Source of the DNA: JACVRM01 sp963817375
Lineage (GTDB): Bacteria > Actinomycetota > Thermoleophilia > Gaiellales > Gaiellaceae
NCBI GenBank assembly: GCA_963817375.1
Contig: CAWFOB010000005.1
Coordinates: forward strand, 124,001-188,000
Direction of reading: 5' to 3'
DNA length: 64,000 nucleotides
A program made the position numbers and the translations under genes. The notes beneath the pieces are model-generated. The model searched no databases. It was not told the origin of the DNA and saw only the letters and a list, made by a program, of their open reading frames with translations. This document shows, one piece after another, positions 1-10,147 of this stretch (its first letter is position 1; every line of letters starts with the position of its first letter).

Positions 1-3000
1 CTCGTCGCCGAGCGCGTTCGACTTGTAGTCGACGACCAGCGCGCGCCCGTCGCTTCGGTGCACGACGTCGAGGTAGCCGTGGAAGAGGACGCCCGCGTGC
101 TCGAAGACGAAGTGCGGCTCGCGCTGGACGCCGTCGAGCGCGGCGAGCCTCGTGGCGAGCGGCGACGCGCAGTACGCGGCGAGCAGCTCGCGCACGCGCG
201 TGACGTTCTCCGCCGTCGCGCCCGGGTAGGCGGAGCGAACGCGCGCCTCGAGGTCATCCGGCACCGCCGGCGCGCCCAGGTCGATCTCCTCGAGCAGGGC
301 GTGGACGGCGCTGCCGATCTCCGCCGCGCCGAGCCCCTCGTGGCCGGGCACACCGGGCCCGGTGTCGAAGTCGGCCGGCCGCATCCCGGCGACCCGCTCG
401 GCGTAGTAGCGGTACGAGCAGCGGTCGAAGGTGGCGATGGCCGTGAACGAGAGCTTGCGCGGCACGTGCAGCGGCGCCGGCTCGACAGCGGCGAGCGCGG
501 GCAGGACGGGTGCCGGTTCCGAGCGGCCGGCCGGGATCGCTTCGAAGAGCGCGAGCTGGCCGTCCTCGGCCGGCGGCGCCTCCGCCGCCGGCTCCTCTGC
601 GCCGCGGTCGACGCGCACGAGCAGCGTGGCGCCCTCGCGCTGCAGCTCGACCGAGGCGGCCTCGAGCTCCTCGGCGGCGTCCAGCCGTTTGAGCACCCAC
701 CCCATCGGCGTCGTGTCGTCCGGTTTCGCGAAGTCGACGGAGCCGGCCACGATCAGCCGGTCGATCGCGCGGGTCATGGCGACGTAGTAGAGCCGCAGGC
801 GCTCCGCCTGCTGCTCGGCCTCCCGGCGCTGCAGCACCTCGTCGTAGGCGAATGCCGGCCGCCGCTTGCTCGTCGCCGGGTCGACGATACGGAAGCCGAA
901 GCGGCCGTCGGAGAGCGCGAGGATCTCGTCCGCCGACGGCGCGGTCTTCTCGCGCCCGGCGTCGGCGACGACAACCACCTTGAACTCGAGCCCCTTGGCG
1001 GCGTGGATCGTCAGCAGCCGGATCGCGTCCGCTCCCTCCTCCTCCGCGACCGCCTCCAGCTCGCGCGCACCGACGGCCTCCTGGTCGCGGATGAAGCGGA
1101 CAAAGCCCTCGATGTCGCGGCCGCGCAGCTCCTCGTACGAGCGCGCGAGCCGCGCGAGCTTGCGCAGGTTGGCGTAGCGGCGGCGGCCGTCCCAGCGCGA
1201 GAGCACGGCGAGGTCGTAGTCGTGCGCGGCGACGATCTCCTCGCAGAGCCGCTCCAGCGGGAGGCGCGGCGCCGCGGACGAGATCCGCTCGTAGCGCTGC
1301 TTGAACGCGGCCAGCAGCCGCGCGTCGTCCGCATCCAGCTCGGGGACGCCGCGCTCCACGCCGACGAAGAGCGGGCGCTTCGGCGCCGAGCGGCGGAGCA
1401 GGACGAGCGCGTCGTTGGACAGGCCGACGAACGGCGAGGCGAGCACGGTGACGAGCGCCTGGTCGTCGTAGCGGTTGTGCACGAGCCGCAGGTAGGCGAG
1501 CAGGTCGACGACCTGCTGCTGGCCGAAGTAGCCGCGGCCCGTGGCCCGGTACGTGGGCAGGCCGAGTGTCCGCAGCTCCTGCTCGTACCACTCGGCGTCG
1601 GTGCCGGCGGCGAAGAGCAGGACGATCTCCCCGGGGGTCGCGTCGCCGGCGTCGACGAGCTCGCGAACCCGGCGGGCAACCGCCCGCGCCTCGGCTCGTC
1701 GCCAGTGCATCCCGGGTCCGGTGTCGCGGTACGACGCCTTGTCGGTCACGAGCAGCTCGACCGGGTGGCCGAAGACCGGGTCGGGGAACTCGCCCGACGC
1801 GGCGAGCGGCTGGAACTCGTCGCCGAACTCCTCCGCGAACAGGTGGTTGACCGCGGCGAGGACGTCGGGCCGCGAGCGGTAGTTGCGCGTCAGCGCGAGC
1901 CCGCCGCCCTCGTCGGCGCGCCGCTCGCGGAACACCTGCACGTCCGCGTGCCGGAACCCGTAGATGGACTGGAACTCGTCGCCGACGAAGAAGACCTCCT
2001 TCTCGCCCGGCCCGGCGCTGATCAGGTCGATCAGCTCGCACTGGAGTCGATTGGTGTCCTGGAACTCGTCGACGCTGACGTGCCGGAAGCGGAGCTGCTC
2101 GCGCTCGCGGATCACGTCGTGCCCGCGCAGCAGGTCGCGCGCGGCGAGCTGGAGGTCCTCGAAGTCGAGGGCCGCCTCCCGCCGCTTGGCGGCGGCGTAC
2201 TCCGTCGCGAAGCCCTCGAGCAGCGCCTGGAGCAGGTCGCGGTCGCGCATCGCGACCTCGTCGAGCGCGGCCTGCTCGACCCGCTTGCGCGCCTCCTCGT
2301 AGGTCGCAGTGCGGGCCCCTTGCCGGTTCTTGTGCGGGCTCAGGTCGAGCAGCTGCTCCGCGGACGGCGAGCGCCCGAGGATGTCAACGAGGCGCGCAGC
2401 GTTCGCGCGCTGCAGGTCGGAGGCATCCTGGTCGTCGGCGAGGCAGCGGGCGGCCTCGGCCAGCGCCTCGACGCGGACGGCGAGCTGCGGCGGCGTGCCG
2501 AGCTCGAGCATCAGCGGCCGCCCCGCGGAGCGGAGCGTCTCGTAGATGCCCGTCAGCATGCGCCGCAGCCCCGGAGCCGTGTACGTCGCGAGCAGGCGGA
2601 TCCTGTCGGGCTCGTCCTCTGAACAGAACGCGTCGAGCGCGGCCTCGAAGGCCTCGGAGCGCAGCACCGCCGCCTGGGCCTCGTCGAGCTCGCGGAAGCG
2701 CGGGTCGAGCCCGGCCTGGAACGGATACGCCTTCAGCAGCCGGTTGCAGAAGCCGTGGATGGTCGAGATCCAGGCGCCGTCGAGCTCGCGCGCGAGGTCG
2801 TGCCGGCCGCGGGCATGGAGCTCCGAGCGGATGCGCGAGCGCAGCTCGCCGGCGGCGCGCTTGGTGTACGTGATGACGAGCATCGAGTCGACGTCGACGC
2901 CCTCGTCGCAGACCGCGCGGACGAAGCGCTCGACGAGGACGGCCGTCTTGCCGGTCCCGGCGCCGGCGGAGACGAAGACGCGGCCACGCGCGTCGACTGC

Positions 3001-3033
3001 CGCTGCCTGCTCCGGGTTCAGGGAGACACTCAT
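1..3033 (-). CDS. addA: AddA-type helicase-nuclease (3' end beyond window)
   Basis: ATP-dependent helicase/nuclease subunit of an AddAB (RecBCD-type) complex that resects double-strand breaks for RecA loading. It starts at ATG 3033 and runs off the left edge, so about 1,011 codons are present and the C-terminus is missing. UvrD-family signatures are visible: Q-motif LNPEQ (about residue 5), Walker A GAGTGKT (24-30), Walker B VDEFQDTN and the late helicase motif YYVAMTRA. Close to position 1, GYLDVV followed by VVDYKSN matches a PD-(D/E)XK nuclease core. Its ATG overlaps the stop of addB by four bases (ATGA), so the two are translationally coupled. The frame is intact across the part seen. Confidence 0.9.
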   Translation of the reverse strand, partial: MSVSLNPEQAAAVDARGRVFVSAGAGTGKTAVLVERFVRAVCDEGVDVDSMLVITYTKRAAGELRSRIRSELHARGRHDLARELDGAWISTIHGFCNRLLKAYPFQAGLDPRFRELDEAQAAVLRSEAFEAALDAFCSEDEPDRIRLLATYTAPGLRRMLTGIYETLRSAGRPLMLELGTPPQLAVRVEALAEAARCLADDQDASDLQRANAARLVDILGRSPSAEQLLDLSPHKNRQGARTATYEEARKRVEQAALDEVAMRDRDLLQALLEGFATEYAAAKRREAALDFEDLQLAARDLLRGHDVIREREQLRFRHVSVDEFQDTNRLQCELIDLISAGPGEKEVFFVGDEFQSIYGFRHADVQVFRERRADEGGGLALTRNYRSRPDVLAAVNHLFAEEFGDEFQPLAASGEFPDPVFGHPVELLVTDKASYRDTGPGMHWRRAEARAVARRVRELVDAGDATPGEIVLLFAAGTDAEWYEQELRTLGLPTYRATGRGYFGQQQVVDLLAYLRLVHNRYDDQALVTVLASPFVGLSNDALVLLRRSAPKRPLFVGVERGVPELDADDARLLAAFKQRYERISSAAPRLPLERLCEEIVAAHDYDLAVLSRWDGRRRYANLRKLARLARSYEELRGRDIEGFVRFIRDQEAVGARELEAVAEEEGADAIRLLTIHAAKGLEFKVVVVADAGREKTAPSADEILALSDGRFGFRIVDPATSKRRPAFAYDEVLQRREAEQQAERLRLYYVAMTRAIDRLIVAGSVDFAKPDDTTPMGWVLKRLDAAEELEAASVELQREGATLLVRVDRGAEEPAAEAPPAEDGQLALFEAIPAGRSEPAPVLPALAAVEPAPLHVPRKLSFTAIATFDRCSYRYYAERVAGMRPADFDTGPGVPGHEGLGAAEIGSAVHALLEEIDLGAPAVPDDLEARVRSAYPGATAENVTRVRELLAAYCASPLATRLAALDGVQREPHFVFEHAGVLFHGYLDVVHRSDGRALVVDYKSNALGDE

Positions 3034-5940
3034 GCGCGCCCCACGCGGCACATCGACCAGAGCCGGCACCACGACGGGCACTCGCCGCCGCGCGGATCGT
3101 GGTGCACGTCGCCGTCGCGGATGCGGCCGGCGAGCGTGCGGGCCGTCTCGCGCGCGCCCTCGACCTGCGTCCAGAAGGCGTCGTCGTCGACATAGTCGTT
3201 CCTGACGAAGCCGGGGAGATCGTCGACGGCATCCAAGCGCAGCAGGCCGCGGGCGCGGCGGTCGCCGGCGAGGGGCCGGTAGACGCCGCCGAGCGGCTCG
3301 AGGCCGATCAGGTCACGCAGCACGAGCATGTAGAGCGGGATCTGAAGACGCAGCTCCTTCTCGATGTCGCGCGCCGAGTGGGCGGTCTTGCCGGCCTTGT
3401 AGTCCTGGACGATCGCCCGCGCCGAGAGCGGTTCGACGTCGATGCGGTCGATCTTCCCGGAGAGCGTGAGCCCGTCACCGAGCTCGAGCCCGGGAGTCGT
3501 GGAGCGCTCGTTGCCGAACGCGACCTCGAAGCGGTCCGGCACGAGGCGGCCCTCCCCCTCCGCCTCGTCCCGGACGAGGGCTTCCAGGTCGCGCGCGAGC
3601 CCCGCCTTGAGCTGCCGCCGCTCCAGCTCGCTCATCTCCATGCGCACACCGGCCACCGCCTCGTCGAGACACGCCCGCATGAACGTGACGGCCGTCTCCA
3701 CGTTCGACGCGTCGAGCCGGTCGCTGGCGAGCTCCTTCTGGAGGCCGCTGAAGAAGCGGTAGAGCGCCGAGTGCGCCACGGAGCCGCGCAGCTTGGCGTC
3801 CACCTCGGCGTCGATCTGGCGCGGGTCGACGACGCGCTCCATCAGCCAGGCCGAGGAGCAGTCGGCGAAGCGCTCGAGCTCCGTGACGTTGAACGTCGTC
3901 CGGCTTTTGACCTGCTCGAGCACGAGCGGGTGGCGGAGCAGCGTGCGGCGGCGCTCGGCGTGAAGTGCGCGGTCGAGGCGGCGCTCCCAGCCGTTCGAGC
4001 GCGCGAGCGCCTGCGCGTCGGAGCGGGTGTCGTCGGCCGCCGCAAGCGAGGCGACCGCGCGGATCCGCTCGCGGTCGGTCGGCGCGCCCTCGAGCGGCCA
4101 GGTCAGCGCGGAGAGTGGGCGGCGCCGCGTCCAGCGCACGACGTCGTCGCGGTCGAAGAGCGCGGCGACCTCCTGCCAGAAGGGACTGGCCTCGCGGGGT
4201 GCGCCCTCGTCGGTCGCCGCCTCGCGCACGAGGTAGAGGCGGCGCGTCGCGCGCGCACACACGGTGTAGAAGAGGTAGCGGTCGCGGGCGACCGGGTCCG
4301 GCCGCTGCAGGGTCGGCCCGATGCGGCGCCGCAGGTCGTCGTCCAGGAACGGCGACGCGGGCGGCCGGCGCGGCAGGCTGCCCTCCTCGAGCCCGAGCAC
4401 GAAGACGACGTCCCAGCGGCGGGTGCGCGCCCGCATGAGGTCGACGACCTGGACGCGGCCCGGGCCGCCGGCCGAGCGCGGCCACACCGTCAGCCGTTCG
4501 AGCGCGGCCACGACGTCCTCGCGGCCGAGCTCCCCGTCGAGCCTGCGCCAGCCGTCGAGCTCGTCGAGCAGACGGGCGACCGCCTCGTAGGCGCGCAGGT
4601 CCTCGCGCGAGGTCTCGCCGACGGGCGGCCGCTCGAGCCGGTACGCGCCCTTGAGCAGCGCGACCGCAGCCTCGCGGACGCCGCCCGCCGGCTCGGTGGC
4701 AGCGCGCAGCGCGTCGACCACCGGGAGCCGGGCGCCGCGCAGCACCTCGACCTCGGCGTCCACGCGCTCGGGAGCGGCGATCCCGCGGCCGCGCAGGCGG
4801 CCCTCGACATAGTCGGCGTGCGGCCGGGTGAGGCCAGAGTACGGCGAGCGGATGTAGCCGAAGAGCTCACGACGGCCGCCGCCCAGCCACGCGTAGCGGA
4901 GCAGCGAGAGCAGCGACTGCCCGAACGCGGTCTGTGCGAGGCGGAACGGCGCCTCGATGCCGTAGGGGATGCCCAGCGTGCCGAAGGCGGTCTCGAGCGG
5001 CGCCCGCAGGCGCTCGACCGACGGGCATACGACGCCGATGCGCTCCGGCGCCGTGCCACCGCGGACGAGCTCGAGGATCTCCTGGCCGACGAGCTCGAGC
5101 GAGCCGCGCGGGCCGGCGCCCTCGAAGAAGCGGACGGCGCCCTCGATCGCCGGCGGCGCGGGCGTGGCGTCGGCGAAGAGCGCGCGCTCGACGTGCGCGA
5201 TCGCCGGGTGGGCGACCTGCGCCCAGGCGGGCGGCAGCTCCTCGACGCGGCCGCTCGGCGAGGCCGGCCAGCGCGTCGGCCGTGCGGCCGAGCGCCGCGA
5301 AGGCGGGGCGGCCCGGCTCGTACGGAAGCGAGACGGTCACCTCGGCACGGCCGGCCAGCGCCTCGACCAGCCGCCACTCGGCCGCGGTCAGGTCCTCGAA
5401 GCCGTAGGCGAAGACCGGCTGGGCCTGCCAGGCCTCGAGGTCGCCCTCGAGCCGCTCGACGGCGTGCGCGCGCAGCAGGTCGCGGTCCCAGAGCGCAAGC
5501 CGGTCGAGCTCGGCCCGGTAGGCGGCGTAGAGGCGGCCGAGGTCGCCGTCGAGCTGGTCGGGCGCGACGAGCGCGGCGCCGAGCTCGCGCACCGCGTCGC
5601 GGAGCGCGTCGACGAAGCCCTGCGAGCGCGCCGACGTCGAGAGGCCGTTGAGCGCCGCCTGCGACGTCGCGCGCCGGAGCAGCAGTGTCTGCTGCACCTC
5701 GGTTGCGACCGGCCGTGCGCCCGCGCGGCGCGCGAGGCGGCCGAACAGGTCGTCGAACGTGCCGATCGAGCCGCCCACGAGACCGCCGAAACGCGCAACG
5801 AGATCGCGCTCGGCACGCTCGACGTCCGACCGGTTCGGCACGATCAGGTACGGATCGCGATCGATTGCGGCCGCATAGCGCTCGAGGAGCAGCGCGACCT
5901 TGCCGGCGTTCGCCGGCCCGACGACCAGCGAGAGGGCCAT
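3030..5940 (-). CDS. addB: AddB-type exonuclease subunit, one frame break
   Basis: Second subunit of the AddAB double-strand-break resection complex, upstream of and overlapping addA. It starts at ATG 5940 (MALSLVVGPANAGK, a P-loop-like N-terminus) and ends in a PD-(D/E)XK nuclease domain: GKIDRID, then AIVQDYKAGK. A cysteine in FADCSSAW plus CPSWC and a further Cys near the C-terminus (CX3CX5C) resemble the iron-sulfur staple of AddB nucleases. The reading frame changes at about 5253, where one extra base sits between Glu and Gly codons (GLAE / GRVEELPP). Both sides are clearly the same protein, about 970 residues. The break is probably a sequence error rather than inactivation, because addA is intact. 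Confidence 0.8.
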
Positions 5941-6048
5941 CTGCGCATCGTACGGACGCCTTCGGACGGCACCAGGCCGCCCGGAACGGCGTGTTCCCAA
6001 AGAGCGGGAATTGCCTCCGACGCCGTTCTGGCCCGACCGGCTTCCGCG

Positions 6049-6054
6049 TAATCT
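6049..6054 (+). promoter_or_regulatory. -10 box of leaderless promoter (dehydrogenase gene)
   Basis: TAATCT lies 8 bases before ATG 6063, the spacing expected when transcription starts at or beside the start codon. No Shine-Dalgarno sequence is present between them. Confidence 0.5.
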
Positions 6055-6062
6055 GCGCGCCG

Positions 6063-7133
6063 ATGGACGAGACGACGATCGTGGTGCTCGAGGGCGACGA
6101 GACCGGGCAGGAGCTCCTCGAGGAGGCCCTGCGCGCGCTCGAGCCATCCGTCACCGGGGTGCCCGTCTCGTTCGAGCGCTTCGACCTGTCGCTCGAGTCG
6201 CGCCGCGAAACGGACAACCAGGTCGTGTACGAGGCAGCCGCGCGCATCCTGGAGACGGGCCTCGGGCTGAAGGCCGCGACCGTCACGCCGGAGGGCGCCG
6301 GCGACGTCGGCTCGCCGAACCGGATCCTGCGCGAGGAGATCGGCGGCCGCGTGATCATCCGCACCGGCCGGCGCATCCCGGGCGTCGTCCCGCTGGGCGG
6401 CGTGCACGCGCCGATCTCGGTCGTGCGCATGGCAGTCGGCGATGCGTACGGCGCGAAGGAGTGGCGGGAAGGCTCGGGCGACGACGAGATCGCGTTCCGC
6501 ACGGAGCGGATCGAGCGCCGCATCTGCCGCTCGGTCGCCGAGTTCGCGTTCCGCGAGGCGGAGCGCACCGGCGCGAAGGTGTTCGGCGGGCCGAAGTACA
6601 CCGTGAGCCCGATCTACGAGGGGCTGCTGAAGGAGGAGATGGACGCGGCGGCGGAACGGCACCCGGCGGTGCCATACGAGCCGCAGCTGATCGACGCGAC
6701 CTTCGCGCTGCTGCTGCAGACCGAGGGCTCGCCGATGGTGATCCCGTCGCTCAACCGCGACGGCGACATCCTCTCCGACCTCGTCCTGCCGCTCTTCGGG
6801 TCGATCGCCGGTGCGGAGTCGCGTCTGGTCGCCTTCGACGACGACTTCGTCCTCCAGGCGGTCGTCGCCGATGCCGCGCACGGCACCGCGCCGTCGCTCC
6901 AGGGCAAGGACGTCGCCAACCCGCTGGCGATGATCCTGGCCGGCGCGGCGCTGCTCGCCTACGGCGAGGCGGACGCGCAGGCGGCCTCACGGGCGCTCCG
7001 CGAGGGCGCGCTCGAGGCGGTCGCGGCGGGCGTTCGCACGGCCGACCTCGGCGGGTACGCCGGCACGACCGAGTTCACGGACGAGGTCATCCGCCGGACA
7101 CGCGCCAAGCTCGAGGTCTGGGCCACGCTCTGA
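6063..7133 (+). CDS. Isocitrate/isopropylmalate dehydrogenase family protein
   Basis: Beta-decarboxylating dehydrogenase of the isocitrate/isopropylmalate family, 356 residues, oxidising a 2-hydroxy acid with NAD(P). Start ATG 6063 directly follows a leaderless -10 box. Family hallmarks: SPNRILREEIGGRVIIR (substrate-arginine region), NRDGDILSDLVLPLFGSIAG (metal-binding Asp pair and Gly-rich stretch) and HGTAPSLQGKDVANPLAMIL (cofactor loop). The arginine segment is not a textbook match to either isocitrate or isopropylmalate dehydrogenase, so substrate assignment is open. It could be the cell's isocitrate dehydrogenase, since it sits beside the transhydrogenase operon that exchanges NADH and NADPH. 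It stands alone, divergent from addB. Confidence 0.8.
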   Translation: MDETTIVVLEGDETGQELLEEALRALEPSVTGVPVSFERFDLSLESRRETDNQVVYEAAARILETGLGLKAATVTPEGAGDVGSPNRILREEIGGRVIIRTGRRIPGVVPLGGVHAPISVVRMAVGDAYGAKEWREGSGDDEIAFRTERIERRICRSVAEFAFREAERTGAKVFGGPKYTVSPIYEGLLKEEMDAAAERHPAVPYEPQLIDATFALLLQTEGSPMVIPSLNRDGDILSDLVLPLFGSIAGAESRLVAFDDDFVLQAVVADAAHGTAPSLQGKDVANPLAMILAGAALLAYGEADAQAASRALREGALEAVAAGVRTADLGGYAGTTEFTDEVIRRTRAKLEVWATL

Positions 7134-7193
7134 CGCGGATGAGCCTCACCGGCGTTGCGGGGAAGTACGGGCTGCGTCAGCAGCAGCGATCCA

Positions 7194-7199
7194 TAGAGT
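7194..7199 (+). promoter_or_regulatory. -10 box of leaderless promoter (pntA)
   Basis: TAGAGT lies 7 bases before GTG 7207 with no ribosome-binding site between, indicating a leaderless mRNA for the transhydrogenase operon. Confidence 0.5.
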
Positions 7200-7206
7200 C
7201 TGGCGC

Positions 7207-8303
7207 GTGAAGGTCGGAGTCCCGAGGGAGACGGCGCCGGGCGAGCGCCGCGTGGCGCTGGTGCCGGACGTCGCCGGACGGCTCGTCAAGGCCGGGTCGG
7301 AGGTGCTCGTCGAGCGCGGCGCCGGCGCAGGCCGCCGGCTACCTCGACGCCGCGTACACGGAGGCCGGCGCGCGCGTCGTCGACGCGACCGAGATCGACG
7401 CGCAGGCCGATGTGGTCGTGCGCGTCACGAAGCCCTCGGCGGCCGAGATCGCACGGCTCCGCGACGGCGTCGTCCTGATCGCGTTCCTGCAGCCGCTGAC
7501 CGACCCGGACACGACGCGCCTGCTCGCCGAGCGCGGCGTCGTCGCGTTCGCGATGGAGTCGATCCCGCGCATCACCCGCGCGCAGCCGATGGACGCGCTC
7601 TCGTCGCAGGCACGGTCTCCGGCTACAAGGCGGCGCTGATCGCCGCCGACCACCTGCCCCGGTTCTTCCCGATGCTGATGACCGCGGCCGGCACGATGCG
7701 CCCCGCGAAGGTGCTCGTGCTCGGCGCCGGCGTCGCCGGGCTGCAGGCGATCGCGACCGCGAGCCGGCTCGGCGCCGTGGTGTCCGGCTTCGACGTGCGG
7801 CCCGCCGTGCGCGAGCAGGTCGAGAGCCTCGGCGCGACGTTCCTCGACCTCGGCGTGATCGGCGAGGAGACCGAGGGCGGCTACGCGCGGGAGCTGACGC
7901 CCGAGCAGCAGGCACAGCAGCAGCAGGCGCTCGAGGAGCGCATCCCCGACTTCGACGTGGTGATCACGACCGCGCTCGATCCCCGGCCGGCCCGCGCCGC
8001 GGCTGATCCCGGCGGCGGCCGTGCGCGGCATGCGCCCGGGCTCGGTGATCGTCGACCTCGCCGCCGAGACCGGCGGCAACTGCGAGCTGACCGTGCCCGG
8101 CGAGATCGTCGAGGTCGACGGCGTCACGATCGTCGGCCTGCTCAACCTGCCGAGCACGATGGCGACCGACGCGAGCCAGCTCTACTCGCGCAACGTGCTC
8201 GCGCTGCTCCAGCACCTCGCGCCCGACGGCGAGCTGCAGCTCGACTGGGACGACGAGATCACCGCCGGCGCCTGCGTGACGCAGGAAGCGGGTGGCCGCC
8301 TGA
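7207..8303 (+). CDS. pntA: NAD(P) transhydrogenase subunit alpha part 1 (frame-broken)
   Basis: NAD(H)-binding domain I of the proton-translocating transhydrogenase, which drives NADPH formation with the proton gradient. The start (MKVGVPRETAPGERRVAL), the Rossmann motif VLGAGVAGLQAIATA, VSGFDVRPAVREQVESLGA and GMRPGSVIVDLAAETGGNCE are all typical of the alanine dehydrogenase/PntA family. The single protein is spread over shifting frames: an extra base at 7327, a missing base at 7611/7612, and extra bases at 7978 and 8291. Correcting each restores family-typical sequence without gaps and ends in a TGA (8301-8303) overlapping the next ATG. The breaks are more likely consensus errors than a decayed gene. 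Confidence 0.8.
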
Positions 8304-8617
8304 TGGCAGAGCCAGTTCCTCGTCGAGCTGACCGTCCTGATCCTCGCCATCTTCCTCGGCATCGAGGTGATCTCGAAGGTGCCGACGCTGCTGCACACGC
8401 CGCTGATGTCCGGCACGAACGCGATCCACGGCATCGTCATCGTCGGCGCGATCATCGTCGCCGGCCTCGCCCGGCCAGGTCTGGTGGGTGCGGGTCGTCT
8501 CGCTGGCCGCGGTCGCGCTCGGGACGGTGAACGTCGTCGGCGGCTTCGTCGTCACCGACCGGATGCTCGAGATGTTCAAGAAGCGCGAGCCGCGGCGAGG
8601 ACGAGGGCAAGCGATGA
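8303..8617 (+). CDS. pntAB: NAD(P) transhydrogenase subunit alpha part 2 (frame-broken)
   Basis: Short membrane domain (first part of domain II) of the split-alpha transhydrogenase, about 100 residues. After correcting three single extra bases (8312, 8475, 8593) it reads MAEQFLVELTVLILAIFLG, then EVISKVPTLLHTPLMSGTNA and IHGIVIVGAIIVAGLARQVWW, and ends MFKKREPGEDEGKR. These are near-canonical PntA C-terminal membrane helices. The stop TGA (8615-8617) overlaps the pntB ATG (8614), keeping the three-gene operon translationally coupled. The split of alpha into two genes is the usual actinobacterial and alphaproteobacterial arrangement. Confidence 0.8.
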
Positions 8618-10015
8618 GCCGCACGGACGCGATCACCCTCGCGTACCTCGTCACGATCATCTGCTTCATCCTGGCGCTGCGCTTCCTGTCGGACCCGGCG
8701 CGCGCGCGCCACGGCAACTGGGTCGGCGCGTTCGGCATGGCGGTCGCGATCGTGGCGACGTTCTTCCGGCCCGGGCTGCAGAACATCGGCTGGATCCTGC
8801 TCGTGATGGCCGTCATCGCGCCGGTCGGCTGGTACGCGGCGCGCGCCGTGAAGATGACCGCGATGCCGCAGATGGTGGCGCTGTTCAACGGCGTCGGCGG
8901 CGGCGCGGCGGCGCTGATCGCGCTCGTCGAGTTCCACTACGCGGTGCCCGTGCCCGGGAACGCTGCAGCGCCAGCGTCTCGGTCTCGATCGTGCTGAGCG
9001 CGCTGATCGGCTCGATCTCGTTCGCCGGCTCCATGATCGCGTTCGCGAAGCTCCAGGAGCTGATCGGCGGGCGGCCGATCACGTACCCGGGCCAGAAGCT
9101 CGTCAACGCGCTCGTGCTGGCCGGGCTGCTCGCGCTCGGCATCGCGATCGTCGCGGGCGCCGAGCAGCAGTGGGTGCTCGGCCTGCTCATCGTCGGCGCG
9201 CTCGTCTTCGGCGTGCTGTTCGTGCTGCCGATCGGCGGCGCCGACATGCCGGTCGTGATCTCGCTCCTGAACGCGTTCACCGGCCTGGCCGCGGCGGCGA
9301 CCGGCTTCGTGCCTGCACGAGAACGTCCTGATCGTGAGCGGCGCGCTCGTCGGCGCCTCCGGGCACGCTGCTGACGCTGATGATGGCGCGCGCGATGAAC
9401 CGCTCGGTCACGAACGTCCTGTTCGGCGCGTTCGGCCAGGTCCAGGCGTCCGGCGCGGCCGCGGCGGCCGACGGCGACGGCACCGTCCGCTCGACGACCG
9501 CCGACGACGTCGCCGTCATGCTCGCCTACGCGCAGCAGCGTGATCATCGTCCCGGGCTACGGCCTGGCCGTCGCGCAGGCGCAGCACGCCGTCCGCGAGC
9601 TCGGCCGACGAGCTCGAGAGCCGGGGCGTCGACGTCAAGTACGCGATCCACCCGGTCGCCGGCCGCATGCCCGGGCACATGAACGTGCTGCTCGCCGAGG
9701 CGAACGTGCCGTACGACGAGCTGTTCGAGATGGACGAGATCAACGCCGACTTCGACGAGACCGACGTCGCGCTCGTCATCGGCGCGAACGACGTGACGAA
9801 CCCGGCGGCGCGGAACGACACGGCCAGCCCGATCTACGGCATGCCGATCCTGAACGTCGACCAGGCGAAGAACGTCGTCGTGCTGCAAGCGCTCCATGAA
9901 CCCCGGCTTCGCCGGCATCGACAACCCGCTCTACGTCGATCCGAAGACGACGATGCTCTTCGGCGACGCCAAGGACTCGGTCGCCAAGCTCGTCGACGCC
10001 GTCAAGGGCCTCTGA
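8614..10015 (+). CDS. pntB: NAD(P) transhydrogenase subunit beta (frame-broken)
   Basis: Beta subunit carrying most of the membrane domain and the NADP(H)-binding domain III. Recognisable blocks run in order: MSRTDAITLAYLVTIICFI, QMVALFNGVGGGAAALIALV, SISFAGSMIAFAKLQELIGG, VLIVSGALVGASG, MMARAMNRSVTNVLFGAFG, VIIVPGYGLAVAQAQHAV, GRMPGHMNVLLAEANVPYDE, VALVIGANDVTNPAA and ILNVDQAKNVVVL. Seven single extra bases (about 8956, 8972, 9312, 9364, 9539, 9603, 9886) break the frame. Removing each restores a full-length protein of about 465 residues ending at TGA 10015. This is the densest run of frame breaks in the window. Confidence 0.8.
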
Positions 10016-10040
10016 GACCAGGCAGCCTGGTTCTCACGGG

Positions 10041-10061
10041 GCCTGTCTGCTCGGGACAGGC
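10041..10061 (+). terminator. Hairpin after transhydrogenase operon
   Basis: GCCTGTC and GACAGGC form a 7-base stem around a 7-base loop, 26 bases after the pntB stop. No U-tract follows, as is common in GC-rich actinobacteria. A smaller inverted repeat (CCAGGC a GCCTGG) lies just upstream. Confidence 0.5.
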
Positions 10062-10147
10062 GACTCCGGGGCCGGCCGCGGGCCTCCCTCCGGTTTGACC
10101 GTATCGACAGAATCCGCACGCGTGGGTGACGCGAGCGAGGAGACGGT

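Noticed and set aside
58..5651. Long open frames on the plus strand opposite addA and addB (over 800 codons each).
   Set aside because: They are antisense shadows produced by extreme GC content; their translations are Arg/Ala/Val/Leu-rich without motifs, while the complement carries complete helicase and nuclease motifs.
5983..5997. GGAAC-GGCGT-GTTCC inverted repeat upstream of addB as a second LexA box.
   Set aside because: The half-sites are 5 bases apart rather than 4, so it does not fit the operator; kept only as an unexplained small palindrome.
7207..10015. Programmed frameshifting in the transhydrogenase operon.
   Set aside because: Fourteen separate shifts with no slippery heptamers or shared stimulatory structure are not credible as programmed events; the wobble-position pattern points to consensus error.
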